From Nereida ignava (lineage in GTDB: Bacteria > Pseudomonadota > Alphaproteobacteria > Rhodobacterales > Rhodobacteraceae), in contig NZ_CVPC01000011.1 of the NCBI RefSeq assembly GCF_001049735.1, forward strand, positions 315-64,314: 64,000 nucleotides of DNA, in the 5' to 3' direction. Shown one piece after another: positions 16,877 through 25,201 of the stretch. The notes under the pieces are model-generated. The model was given only the letters and a program-made list of their open reading frames with translations. It did not search any database and was not told the origin of the DNA. The position numbers and the translations under genes are program-made. Every line of letters begins with the position of its first letter. Within the stretch, counting starts at the first letter, position 1.

Positions 16877-18396
16877 ATCTCGTTCTTGTTCTGGCAGATC
16901 AGTTGACGCACACGCTTTCCGCCCTTGAACACGCGGACAAAGCAGATGATGTCATCGTGATGGCCGAGGTGGCTGATGAGGCGAGCTATGTGCGCCACCA
17001 CCCCAAGAAAATCGCATTTCTGTTCAGTGCGATGCGCCATTTCGCCCATGAGTTGCGCGAGGCGGGTTGGACTGTTCGTTACACTGCGCTTGATGATGCT
17101 GAAAACACCGGTTCGATCGTAGGGGAGCTGCTACGTGCGGCCTCTGATACCGGAGCAAGCCGCGTTCTTAGCACTGAGTGTGGCGAGTGGCGATTGATCA
17201 GCGCTCTTGAGGACGCGCCGCTTGAAGTGACGGTTTTACCTGACACGCGGTTCATCGCATCGCACAAGCGCTTCGAGGATTGGGCCGAGGGACGCAAGCA
17301 GCTGCGAATGGAGTATTTCTACCGCGAAATGCGCCGTGAAACGGGGCTGTTGATGGAAGGTGACAAACCTGTCGGCGGCAAGTGGAATTTCGATCACGAT
17401 AACCGCAAGCCAGCCCCTGATGAGGTGACGTTTGATGGGCCGTTACGGTTTGAGCCCGATGAAATCACGGCAGATGTCTTGGCGTTGGTGAAGTCGCGCT
17501 TTGATAATCATTTCGGTGACCTTGAGCCATTTTGGTTTGCGGTCACCCGTGATCAGGCATTACAGCAGCTTCATCACTTCATAGCGCTCGGTTTGCCAAA
17601 GTTCGGTGATTTTCAAGACGCGATGATGAGCGATGAGCCGTTTTTGTATCACGGGCTGATCTCTTTTTATCTAAACGCGGGCTTGCTGACCCCGCTTGAA
17701 ATCTGTCGCGCGGCTGAGCAGTCATTTACCGATGGTGATGCGCCAATCAACGCGGTGGAAGGGTTCATCCGCCAGATTTTGGGGTGGCGCGAATATGTGC
17801 GCGGCATCTATTTTTTGGAAGGTCCTTCGTACACCTCGCGCAATTATCTTGAGCACTCGCGCGCTCTGCCTGAGTTTTACTGGGGCGGTGAAACCCGCAT
17901 GCGGTGCGTGTCAAAAGCGGTCGAGCAAACGGGGCGGGACGCCTATGCGCACCATATTCAACGCCTTATGGTCACGGGGAATTTCGCCTTGCTCGCGGGC
18001 ATCGATCCCCATCAGGTCCATGAATGGTATCTGGCCGTTTACGCCGATGCTTACGAATGGGTGGAGGCGCCCAATGTGATCGGGATGTCGCAATTTGCGG
18101 ACGGCGGGATCATCGCAAGTAAGCCCTATGTTTCAAGCGGTTCCTACATCAACAAAATGAGCGATTACTGCAAAGGCTGTCATTATAAAGTCACCGCCAA
18201 AACCGGTGAGACAGCCTGTCCGTTTAACGTGCTTTACTGGGACTTTTTGATCCGTCACGAAGAACGGTTTCGCGGCAATCCGCGTATGGGCCAAATGTAC
18301 CGTGTGTGGGAGCGGATGGACGAAGAGCGGCGTGACACTGTGCTATCAGATGCCGCAGAGGTATTGGCAAAGCTGGACCGCGGTGAGGTGATTTAA
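16870..18396 (+). CDS. FeS-containing cryptochrome/photolyase (PhrB/CryB type)
   Basis: A 508-residue flavoprotein of the FeS-BCP branch, which includes the (6-4) photolyase PhrB of Agrobacterium and CryB of Rhodobacter. The N-terminal alpha/beta domain (about 1-130, LVLVLADQLT) would hold the antenna pigment; the helical FAD domain carries NAVEGFIRQILGWREYVRG and GNFALLAGIDPHQVHEWYL. Four cysteines expected to bind a [4Fe-4S] cluster are seen: one in TRMRCVSKAV and three in YCKGCHYKVTAKTGETACPF. It repairs UV lesions or signals light. In Rhodobacter the relative cryB depends on RpoHII, and rpoHII is also in this window. Confidence 0.92.
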   Translation: MVNLVLVLADQLTHTLSALEHADKADDVIVMAEVADEASYVRHHPKKIAFLFSAMRHFAHELREAGWTVRYTALDDAENTGSIVGELLRAASDTGASRVLSTECGEWRLISALEDAPLEVTVLPDTRFIASHKRFEDWAEGRKQLRMEYFYREMRRETGLLMEGDKPVGGKWNFDHDNRKPAPDEVTFDGPLRFEPDEITADVLALVKSRFDNHFGDLEPFWFAVTRDQALQQLHHFIALGLPKFGDFQDAMMSDEPFLYHGLISFYLNAGLLTPLEICRAAEQSFTDGDAPINAVEGFIRQILGWREYVRGIYFLEGPSYTSRNYLEHSRALPEFYWGGETRMRCVSKAVEQTGRDAYAHHIQRLMVTGNFALLAGIDPHQVHEWYLAVYADAYEWVEAPNVIGMSQFADGGIIASKPYVSSGSYINKMSDYCKGCHYKVTAKTGETACPFNVLYWDFLIRHEERFRGNPRMGQMYRVWERMDEERRDTVLSDAAEVLAKLDRGEVI

Positions 18397-18406
18397 GCGG
18401 GATGCG

Positions 18407-18904
18407 TTAGTCTATGATCTCGGCGCGCTCGACACCCCAGAACGATGATTTCGGCGCCCAACCACGGTAGCCATCTGCCCGCATCGAGCACCAGTCCGCA
18501 ATGCATTCATTAAGGCGTGCCACGACGCCGCGCTCAAGCATCGCGGCAACGGGGGCATCGGTCATTGGCTTGCGACGCAGTTCAACAGCGTCTTCGTCAA
18601 TGATGACGGTTCTTACACCGGAAATAAGTGAGTAGTGCAGCCAACCGCCAACGCCGTCGCGGTCTTCTACACGACGCCAATGGCCATGTTCCGCGATGAC
18701 ACGGAGCGGCATATCGCGGCGTTTGAAAATCCAATCAATGCGATGTGTTTTGGACGGACCACGGCGCACATTTGCTTCACTCGCCTTCAGTGACACAAAG
18801 CGCGGCATTGGAAGGCCCGTGACAGGGCCCACGTCTGCACGCGCAGTTTGACCTGCCAGTTGAATGGACAAAAGAAGTGCTGTGATCAGCAAAACTGACT
18901 TCAT
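18407..18904 (-). CDS. Exported SH3-domain protein (DUF1058-like)
   Basis: A 165-residue protein with a signal peptide (about 1-23, VLLITALLLSIQLAGQTARA) and two bacterial SH3-like repeats: residues about 35-95 (SLKASEANVRRGPSKTHRIDW, GHWRRVEDRDGVGGWLH) and 100-160 (AVELRRKPMTDAPVAAML, ADWCSMRADGYRGWAP). Such domains bind peptidoglycan or peptides in the periplasm. It is divergent from the hydroxyacid dehydrogenase at 19046 and convergent with the photolyase gene. Confidence 0.85.
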   Translation of the reverse strand: MKSVLLITALLLSIQLAGQTARADVGPVTGLPMPRFVSLKASEANVRRGPSKTHRIDWIFKRRDMPLRVIAEHGHWRRVEDRDGVGGWLHYSLISGVRTVIIDEDAVELRRKPMTDAPVAAMLERGVVARLNECIADWCSMRADGYRGWAPKSSFWGVERAEIID

Positions 18905-19045
18905 TATCTACGGCCTGCATGGTTATCCGTTTCAGCGCGGTGATCGCCGAAAATGGATTGGTGAAATTCAAGGTCTTGTGCCTTGCTTGCTCTGACTGCA
19001 CTCTAGGGTGAAAGCGGTGTCTGGGCAAAGTGGGAGATTTGGTCG

Positions 19046-20032
19046 ATGTCACGAAAACGGTTGAGTGTTGTCGTTACGCGACGGTTGCCCGCAGCCGTGG
19101 AACATCGCATGGCAGAGTTGTTCGACGTAACAGTGCGCGACAGCGATGCACCTATGAGCCGCGATGAACTGATTGCAGCGATGCAAGAAGTTGATGTTTT
19201 GGTTCCCACGGTGAACGACCGTCTTGATGCTGCTGTTTTTGAACAGGCCGGCGAGCGTTTGAAGCTGGTGGCAAATTACGGCGCAGGGACTGATCACATT
19301 GACGTAAACGCGGCCCACGCAAACGGGATTATGGTCAGCAATACCCCTGGCGTGGGGGCGGAAGATACTGCGGATATGACGCTGGCGCTGATGTTATCTG
19401 TGACGCGCCGCATCCCCGAGGGTTTGTCAGTCATGCAAACGGGTGATTGGGATGGTTGGTCGCCGACGGCACTGTTAGGCGGCAAAATTGGCGGGCGTTC
19501 TCTTGGTATTTTGGGCATGGGCCGTATTGGGCAGGCCGTTGCGCGACGCGCCCGCGCGTTTGGGATGCAGGTGCACTATCACAACCGTAATCGCCTGCGC
19601 CCCGAGACTGAAGCCGATCTTGGCGCAAAGTATTGGAGCAGTCTCAACCAGATGTTGGCGCAGGTCGATATTTTGACCATTCACTGTCCGCACACCCCAA
19701 GCACCTACCACATTATGAATGCGCGGCGTTTGGCGTTGATGAAACCCAGTGCGGTTATTGTGAACACCTCACGCGGTGATGTGATCGACGAGAACGCCCT
19801 TACGCGGATGCTTCGGTCGGGTGAGATTGCGGGTGCGGGCCTTGATGTCTACGAGGGTGGCGCAGAGCCGAACCCACGCCTTCGCGCGCTTAAAAACGTT
19901 GTTTTGCTGCCCCATATGGCCTCTGCCACAGTGGAAGGTCGCGAGGAAATGGGCGCACGTGTCATGCTCAATATTTCCACCCATGCGGATGGGTTCCGTC
20001 CCCCGGATATGGTGATTCCGTCCAGCTTGTAG
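19046..20032 (+). CDS. D-2-hydroxyacid dehydrogenase (D-glycerate/glyoxylate reductase-like)
   Basis: A 328-residue NAD(P)-dependent dehydrogenase. The catalytic domain halves flank a Rossmann domain with GILGMGRIGQAVARRA (about 150-165). Catalytic residues: Arg in NTSRGDVIDENAL, Glu in DVYEGGAEP, His in LLPHMASAT. The VANYGAGTDHIDV segment is typical for glyoxylate/hydroxypyruvate reductases and formate-dehydrogenase-like relatives. It differs clearly from the shorter GhrA-like enzyme at 7704-8630. The divergent 141-base gap to the SH3 gene must hold its promoter. Confidence 0.88.
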   Translation: MSRKRLSVVVTRRLPAAVEHRMAELFDVTVRDSDAPMSRDELIAAMQEVDVLVPTVNDRLDAAVFEQAGERLKLVANYGAGTDHIDVNAAHANGIMVSNTPGVGAEDTADMTLALMLSVTRRIPEGLSVMQTGDWDGWSPTALLGGKIGGRSLGILGMGRIGQAVARRARAFGMQVHYHNRNRLRPETEADLGAKYWSSLNQMLAQVDILTIHCPHTPSTYHIMNARRLALMKPSAVIVNTSRGDVIDENALTRMLRSGEIAGAGLDVYEGGAEPNPRLRALKNVVLLPHMASATVEGREEMGARVMLNISTHADGFRPPDMVIPSSL

Positions 20033-20171
20033 CGGTCGTTTTACGGCGTCTGATGTATCTTGCTGATGTTGGGCAGGTCGGTTTTGGCGCGTGTTCGGTC
20101 GGCTGGATTGCGCCGCGTTCGCATCAGATGGGCGAAGGTAATCCCAAGACACGTCCAAGGAGGTCGGACAT

Positions 20172-22670
20172 ATGAAAACCCACGTCAAAGCACTTGTTGT
20201 TGGAGGCGGCGCCGTTGGCACGTCTATCGCTTATCATTTGGGTAAGGCGGGGTGGGACACGCTTCTGCTTGAGCGGGACGAGCTGACATCCGGTTCAACT
20301 TGGCACGCAGCGGGCTTGTTGCCGTATTTTAATATGTCATATGCCACCACGCATATTCACGACTATTCCATCAAGTTTTACAAAACCCTCGAGGAAGAGA
20401 CCGGCCTGAATGCGGGTTTCTCGGTGTGCGGTAACTTGCGGATGGCGCAATCCAAAGAGCGTATGGACGAGTATATGCTGTACGCCAGCACCGCAGAGAC
20501 CTGCGGTGTGCCTTACGAATGGATGAGCCCCGATCAGATCAAAGAGCGTTTCCCTCTGGTGCGTACGGAGGACCTTGTTGGCGCGATTTATCACCCGACA
20601 GATGGTTACATTAACCCCGCGGACGTCACCATGGCGATGGCCAAAGGCGCGCGGCAACACGGCGTGACGATTGAACGGAAATGGCAGGTCGACAGCTACC
20701 ACTGGAACGGTCACGAGTGGGAAGTGACCTGCACGCGCACGGCTGACAAAGGTGGCAATTTGATCTCAACCGATGAGACAATGGTCATCCACGCCGAGCA
20801 CGTTGTAACGGCCACTGGCAATCATGCGCAACGCACCGCAAAGCTGTTGGGTATCAAAATTCCGGCGATCCCTGTCGAGCACCAGTTTATTGTAACCGAG
20901 CCCGATCCGATGTTGGTTGAGTGGCGCAAAAACAATCCAGAACACCCTGTTCTGCGCGACGCAGACGCCAAATGGTATGTGCGCGAAGAGCGTGGCGGCT
21001 GGATTTTGGGGCCATATGAGCGCAACGCACCCGCACGTTTCGAGTTTGGCGTACCTGATAGCTTCCGCGCCGATCTGTTCCCGCTTGATCTTGAGCGGAT
21101 TGAAGAAGAATACATGAGCTTCATCCACCGTATTCCGTCCAGCGAAGAAGTCGGCCTAAAGGATGATTTCAACGGCCCGATTTGCTATACACCAGATGGC
21201 AACCCGCTGGTTGGTCCTGCTCCGGGGCTGCGTAATATGTGGCTGGCTGAAGGGTTCAGCTTTGGCATTACTGCTGCTGGTGGCACGGGTCATTACATGG
21301 CGCAGATGATGGTTGAGGGTGAGGCCGAGATCGACATGGCCTCACTTGATCCCAAGCGCTACGGCAGCTGGATGACCACAGAATATGCGGCGCGCAAGAA
21401 TGAAGAAAGCTACGAGCACGTCTACATTCTGCACCACCCGGACGAAGAACGCGAAGTGGCCCGCCCGCTACGTACCGCTCCGTGTTATGACCGGATGGCG
21501 GCGCGCGGCGCACAGTTTGGCGTTGTGAATGGTTTTGAGCGTCCGAACTACTTTGGCCCCACACCTGATGAAGGCGGCTTTGACGATCACGCATCGCGCA
21601 GCTTCCGTCGTGGCGGTTGGTGGAAATACGCCGTTGAAGAAGCGAATGCCGTGCGCAATGGCGTAGGCCTTTTGGATGCGTCGGCGTTTACCAAGCACGA
21701 AGTTAAGGGCCCTGGTGCGACTGCTTTCCTTGATTGGTTCACTTGTAACAAGCTGCCGCGTGTTGGTCGGATCAATCTGACCTATGCTTTGACAAGTCAT
21801 GGAACGACGCGGACTGAATACACCATCGTTCGTATGGCCGAGGATCACTACTATTTGGTTAGTGCGGGTGCCTGGACAGATTACGACAGCGATTATTTGC
21901 GCAAAGCCGCCGAGGATAAAATCCCAGAGGTTGGTTATGTGGCGATTAATGATGTCACCACGAAATACGGTGTTTTCGCTTTGGCAGGCCCGAAGTCCCG
22001 TGATCTTTTGAAAGAGATCATCAAGGATGCTGACCCTGAAACAGCACTGTGCAACAAGCGCTTTCCGTGGCTTAGCATGAAGCATATTGAGCTTGGCATG
22101 GTGCCGGTGATGGCAATCCGTGTGGCCTATACAGGTGAGTTGGGTTGGGAATTGCACCACCCGATTGAAATGCAAAACCACCTGTTTGATCTGCTTGAGA
22201 AAGCCGGCGAAAAGCACGGCCTCAAGATGGTTGGTGGACGCGCCCAAAACTGGCTTCGTCAGGAGAAATCATACCGCGCTTTTGGTAACGAACTGGGCCG
22301 CGATGCGACCCCGCTTGAGGCTGACTTGCCGCGTTTCATTGACCTTGAGAAAGATTTCTTTGGCAAAGAGGCTTTGGTCAAAACCGGTGTGCGCAGCAAG
22401 TGTGTTACCTTCCTTATCGATGGGCCGGACGACGCTGACCCGTGGGGCCGCGAGGCGCTTTATGCCGGTGATCTGCGGGTCGGGCGTTTGACCTCGGGCG
22501 GATATTCCGTTCACTTTGGCAAGTCGATCGGCATGGGCTACGTCAAGCCAGAGCACGCTGAGGTTGGTACTGTTCTGAAGGTGAAAATGTTCGATCAGCT
22601 ATGGGACGCAACCATCGTTGAAGACAGTCCCTATGATCCGAAAAACGCAACTATTCGGGTGGACGGTTAA
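20172..22670 (+). CDS. FAD-dependent oxidoreductase with GcvT domain (dimethylglycine/sarcosine dehydrogenase-like)
   Basis: An 832-residue enzyme. Residues about 1-380 form a DAO-type FAD domain: GGGAVGTSIAYHLGKAGWD at the N-terminus and STWHAAGLL with the His that is often covalently joined to FAD. A short FAO linker (about 390-440) is followed by aminomethyltransferase-type GcvT domains (about 445-832), with GELGWELHHP and a C-terminal barrel (GRLTSGGYS, IGMGYVKPEH). Family members demethylate dimethylglycine or sarcosine and pass the one-carbon unit to tetrahydrofolate, important in marine bacteria using glycine betaine. The exact substrate is not determinable. The start has AGGAGG upstream. 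Confidence 0.88.
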   Translation: MKTHVKALVVGGGAVGTSIAYHLGKAGWDTLLLERDELTSGSTWHAAGLLPYFNMSYATTHIHDYSIKFYKTLEEETGLNAGFSVCGNLRMAQSKERMDEYMLYASTAETCGVPYEWMSPDQIKERFPLVRTEDLVGAIYHPTDGYINPADVTMAMAKGARQHGVTIERKWQVDSYHWNGHEWEVTCTRTADKGGNLISTDETMVIHAEHVVTATGNHAQRTAKLLGIKIPAIPVEHQFIVTEPDPMLVEWRKNNPEHPVLRDADAKWYVREERGGWILGPYERNAPARFEFGVPDSFRADLFPLDLERIEEEYMSFIHRIPSSEEVGLKDDFNGPICYTPDGNPLVGPAPGLRNMWLAEGFSFGITAAGGTGHYMAQMMVEGEAEIDMASLDPKRYGSWMTTEYAARKNEESYEHVYILHHPDEEREVARPLRTAPCYDRMAARGAQFGVVNGFERPNYFGPTPDEGGFDDHASRSFRRGGWWKYAVEEANAVRNGVGLLDASAFTKHEVKGPGATAFLDWFTCNKLPRVGRINLTYALTSHGTTRTEYTIVRMAEDHYYLVSAGAWTDYDSDYLRKAAEDKIPEVGYVAINDVTTKYGVFALAGPKSRDLLKEIIKDADPETALCNKRFPWLSMKHIELGMVPVMAIRVAYTGELGWELHHPIEMQNHLFDLLEKAGEKHGLKMVGGRAQNWLRQEKSYRAFGNELGRDATPLEADLPRFIDLEKDFFGKEALVKTGVRSKCVTFLIDGPDDADPWGREALYAGDLRVGRLTSGGYSVHFGKSIGMGYVKPEHAEVGTVLKVKMFDQLWDATIVEDSPYDPKNATIRVDG

Positions 22671-22671
22671 G

Positions 22672-23850
22672 TCACCAGGCTGCGGTGGGCGCTGAAGAAA
22701 CAGCGGCCGTCGCATACGCAACCGTAACAAACGAGACAAGGGCGGCTGCCAACACAAAAGGTGCTGCCTGCCACAGCGAAAGCGGCAGGATCATGATCGC
22801 TATTGCCCCACCAAGACGTGCCGCAATAATATCGGCGCTTGCAATTGTGCCATGGGCGGTTTTGGGGGTCAGGCGGAAAGCTAGATCTGTGGTAGGTGCG
22901 TTGCACAGTGCCATCGACAACCCAACAGCCACGCATGAAATCACTAGCGGGGCGTCGCTTTGGCCAAACCAAAAAAGTGCCATCACCCCGTTTAATACAA
23001 CGGATGCGTAGAGCAGAAGTTGGGGTGGGAGGCGTTTGTTCAGCTTTGCTACACCGAAATTTCCGACTGCAAAAACGGCCCAGATGATAAACATATAAAA
23101 ACCCACGGTTGTGGTAGGGGCGGCGATCTTGTCAGACAGCGCAATCGTCACGATGAACCATGTGGAGATGCCGTAGCTGATGAGGATGAAACCTAGCACG
23201 GACAGCACCGGTAAAGTTAATATGCGGCGGATCGAAGGTGCGCTGGCTTTGGTTTTAAGATGCGCGCGACCTCGGGGTTTTGGCGGGCGCAGTATCGCGG
23301 TTGCAGTCACAATAGGGACGATCATCCAGCCATATCGCCAGCTGAATGTGTCCGTCAAAAACGCCGCCCCAAATGGATAAAGGGCTGCGACGGCCCCGGT
23401 AATCATCCCCCAATAGCTTAGCGCCGTGAGCGTGTTGCGCGGGCGGTTCGCGGCCAAAAGTGCGGGGATCATGGGTGAAAAAAGTCCGGCACCTACACCT
23501 TGGAATAGTCTTAGAATAATCATCTGCTCGCCGGTTCTGGCGAAAAGTAGTAGAACCGAAGCTGTCCAAAAGAGAAACGCGCCTGAGGTAAAGACGCGTT
23601 CTTTGCCAATTTTGTCACCCGCTGCGCCGCTCACAAATAGGGCGATGATGAGTGTGATTTTGTATCCTGATATCAGCCAAAGCGCTTGGTCTGTGCCCAA
23701 TGCCAAGTCGATGCTTAGGGCTTTGACGATGATCGGGAATGTTGAAATTTCAATGATATAGGCAATACTGGCCGCATAAATCGCAAACGTGTTTGCATTA
23801 CGAAGGTGCACGATCGTCACTTTTCCTACGTTTGCGCGACTGAGTTGCAT
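22672..23850 (-). CDS. MFS transporter, third gene of the repeat-peptide operon
   Basis: A protein of about 392 residues with roughly 12 hydrophobic segments and the MFS loop motif GDKIGKERVF between TM2 and TM3. It resembles drug-efflux-type members, so export is likely, but the substrate is unknown. The ATG at 23850 overlaps the preceding gene by 53 bases; a GTG at 23811 behind AGGAAAAGTGACGATC would overlap only 14 bases and is a fair alternative. Its position after the repeat protein and the DUF6065-like gene suggests it moves their product. Convergent with the dimethylglycine-dehydrogenase-like gene, one base apart. Confidence 0.82.
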   Translation of the reverse strand: MQLSRANVGKVTIVHLRNANTFAIYAASIAYIIEISTFPIIVKALSIDLALGTDQALWLISGYKITLIIALFVSGAAGDKIGKERVFTSGAFLFWTASVLLLFARTGEQMIILRLFQGVGAGLFSPMIPALLAANRPRNTLTALSYWGMITGAVAALYPFGAAFLTDTFSWRYGWMIVPIVTATAILRPPKPRGRAHLKTKASAPSIRRILTLPVLSVLGFILISYGISTWFIVTIALSDKIAAPTTTVGFYMFIIWAVFAVGNFGVAKLNKRLPPQLLLYASVVLNGVMALFWFGQSDAPLVISCVAVGLSMALCNAPTTDLAFRLTPKTAHGTIASADIIAARLGGAIAIMILPLSLWQAAPFVLAAALVSFVTVAYATAAVSSAPTAAW

Positions 23851-24592
23851 ACTCACCAATAACACGCTTTTCACCAACGCGCTCTACGATTGTGGCGCGG
23901 TACTCTGCCCAATCATCGTCGGTCATATCAGCCATTGCCGCAACCTTAATTGTCGATTTTTGGACTTGTGGGCTAAGCATGGCGCGATGGATTGGTTGGA
24001 TCGTGAACATGGGGTGGTCGCGCTTAAACTCCACAGGGCAATCGGTTTTAGTGATCCGAATATTGGTAAATAGGGGACCAAACCAGCGGTCCGTTTCGAT
24101 CACGCCTTCATAGCTTTCCATGTGCTGCGTGCGCGGCAGATTGGCAGGTTCGCGGACCAGAACACACCAATCCGCGGCGGTCTTTGCAATAAGTCCCGAC
24201 CAGATTTGTACGACACCCGGTTGCAAAACGGAGGCGAGAAAAGGGGGAGAGTACCCCTTCACATCATCTGGCGCATCCGCATCAAATTGTGCCGCGTAGT
24301 TTGGGAATTGAGCGGCATCCAGTGGCATCCAATCCGGTGCGTCCGGATAGCGCCAAAGCACACGCGTGCCGTCCCACATCAGAGAAAAATCCATGGGTGC
24401 GAACACGTACCACCCCAATTGCGAGGCGACGCGGATCGGCTCGCAATATCTATAGGCGCGCAGGGGCAGGGTACCGCCCGCTGCGGCATCGGCGGGGACT
24501 GGCAGGCTGACCTCGGGGATCATTCGGTAGAACTTCGCCAACGCACCAAGGGCGGATGCGTCGGCTTGAAGTGGGGATTGGAAATCAAGCAT
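23798..24592 (-). CDS. Uncharacterised protein, DUF6065-like
   Basis: A 264-residue soluble protein rich in Trp, Pro and Phe, with no signal peptide. Recognisable stretches are FYRMIPEVSLPVPADAAAGG, AYRYCEPIRVASQLGWYVFA, PMDFSLMWDG, SYEGVIETDRWFGPLFTNIR, and DHPMFTIQPIHRAML, which recall the DUF6065 family. No catalytic motif can be named with confidence; conserved His, Arg, Asp and Trp residues would be compatible with an enzyme. It starts eight bases after the stop of the repeat protein, with AGGTCGG over that stop as ribosome binding site, so the two are coupled. A role acting on the repeat protein is inference from the operon. Confidence 0.75.
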   Translation of the reverse strand: MLDFQSPLQADASALGALAKFYRMIPEVSLPVPADAAAGGTLPLRAYRYCEPIRVASQLGWYVFAPMDFSLMWDGTRVLWRYPDAPDWMPLDAAQFPNYAAQFDADAPDDVKGYSPPFLASVLQPGVVQIWSGLIAKTAADWCVLVREPANLPRTQHMESYEGVIETDRWFGPLFTNIRITKTDCPVEFKRDHPMFTIQPIHRAMLSPQVQKSTIKVAAMADMTDDDWAEYRATIVERVGEKRVIGEYATQSRKRRKSDDRAPS

Positions 24593-24600
24593 CTGCCGAC

Positions 24601-24867
24601 CTACGCGACAGCCGTTTTGAACGCTGGCGATTTGTTGGCGATGTGCACAGTTCCGGTGTCGGCAACGTCTGTTGCAAAGGCAGGTGACTTATTTGCGATC
24701 GGTACATTTCCGGCATCACACGTATCAGCAAAATCTGTTTTGAAGGACGGTGATTTGTTGGCGATGTGAACGCGGCCTGCGTCGGTTACGTGGTCGAAAT
24801 CTGGTGCAAATGCAGGTGCTTTGTTTGCGAAGTGAACGAGGCCATTGTCTGTTGTGGAACGTGTCAT
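24601..24867 (-). CDS. Small four-repeat protein (ANKSPAF repeats), candidate modified-peptide precursor
   Basis: An 88-residue protein made of four repeats after an eight-residue start (MTRSTTDN): residues 9-30, 31-52, 53-71 and 72-88, lengths 22, 22, 19 and 17. The core is G-x-V-[HP]-[IF]-A-N-K-[SA]-P-[AS]-F, followed by an Asp-containing spacer (TDFADTCDA type). One Cys, no membrane segment. The ATG at 24867 is preferred because AGGAG lies eight bases upstream; the longer frame has no such site. It heads an operon with a DUF6065-like gene and an MFS transporter. Repeats at protein and DNA level and the neighbours recall multi-core peptide precursors, but this is not proven; a structural repeat protein is the alternative. 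Confidence 0.75.
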   Translation of the reverse strand: MTRSTTDNGLVHFANKAPAFAPDFDHVTDAGRVHIANKSPSFKTDFADTCDAGNVPIANKSPAFATDVADTGTVHIANKSPAFKTAVA

Positions 24868-25147
24868 GTGGGTAACTCCTGAACTGGTTGATGACTGTGA
24901 CCTGACGCTTGCTGAACAATCTATACGTGTCAAAAGCTAAAAGTGAGGAGGTAGCATATTTACTACATGTGGTGTGCGCAGGGAAATTAACACATCATAT
25001 GCTGTGGATAATCGCGTCACATTCAAAGGTATGAGTTCATGTATGGTTTACACATTTGACAAATTACAAAAAGTATAATTCCCGTTTAAGTTGTGTTCAT
25101 GAAAATGATTCGAAAGAAGATGCCGCTTTGGGTTGGGCAAACTGGCC
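24868..25147. other. AT-rich intergenic region upstream of the repeat-peptide operon
   Basis: No gene is seen. It is markedly richer in A and T than its flanks. A minus-strand TTGACA (24933-24928) could be a -35 box but no good -10 follows at the right distance. The region must contain the promoter of the operon reading left. Confidence 0.4.
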
Positions 25148-25177
25148 ATAAAAAAACCCGGCTCAAAGGCCGGGTTT
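25148..25177 (-). terminator. Rho-independent terminator of the BMP transporter operon
   Basis: AAACCCGGC and GCCGGGTTT form a nine-base perfect stem around a six-base loop; on the minus strand it is followed by a run of T. It lies 25 bases after the BMP gene stop and separates this operon from the repeat-peptide operon. Confidence 0.88.
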
Positions 25178-25201
25178 CTTCGTCTTGAAAGAACGTGCCG
25201 C

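Noticed and set aside
24601-24867. Tandem repeats considered as a CRISPR or non-coding repeat array
   Set aside because: The period is a multiple of three, spacers are not unique, and the reading frame stays open with a strong ribosome binding site, so it is a coding repeat.
24905-24933. Sigma-70 promoter for the repeat-peptide operon
   Set aside because: TTGACA is present but the -10 position reads AAGCGT, so the call is not supported.
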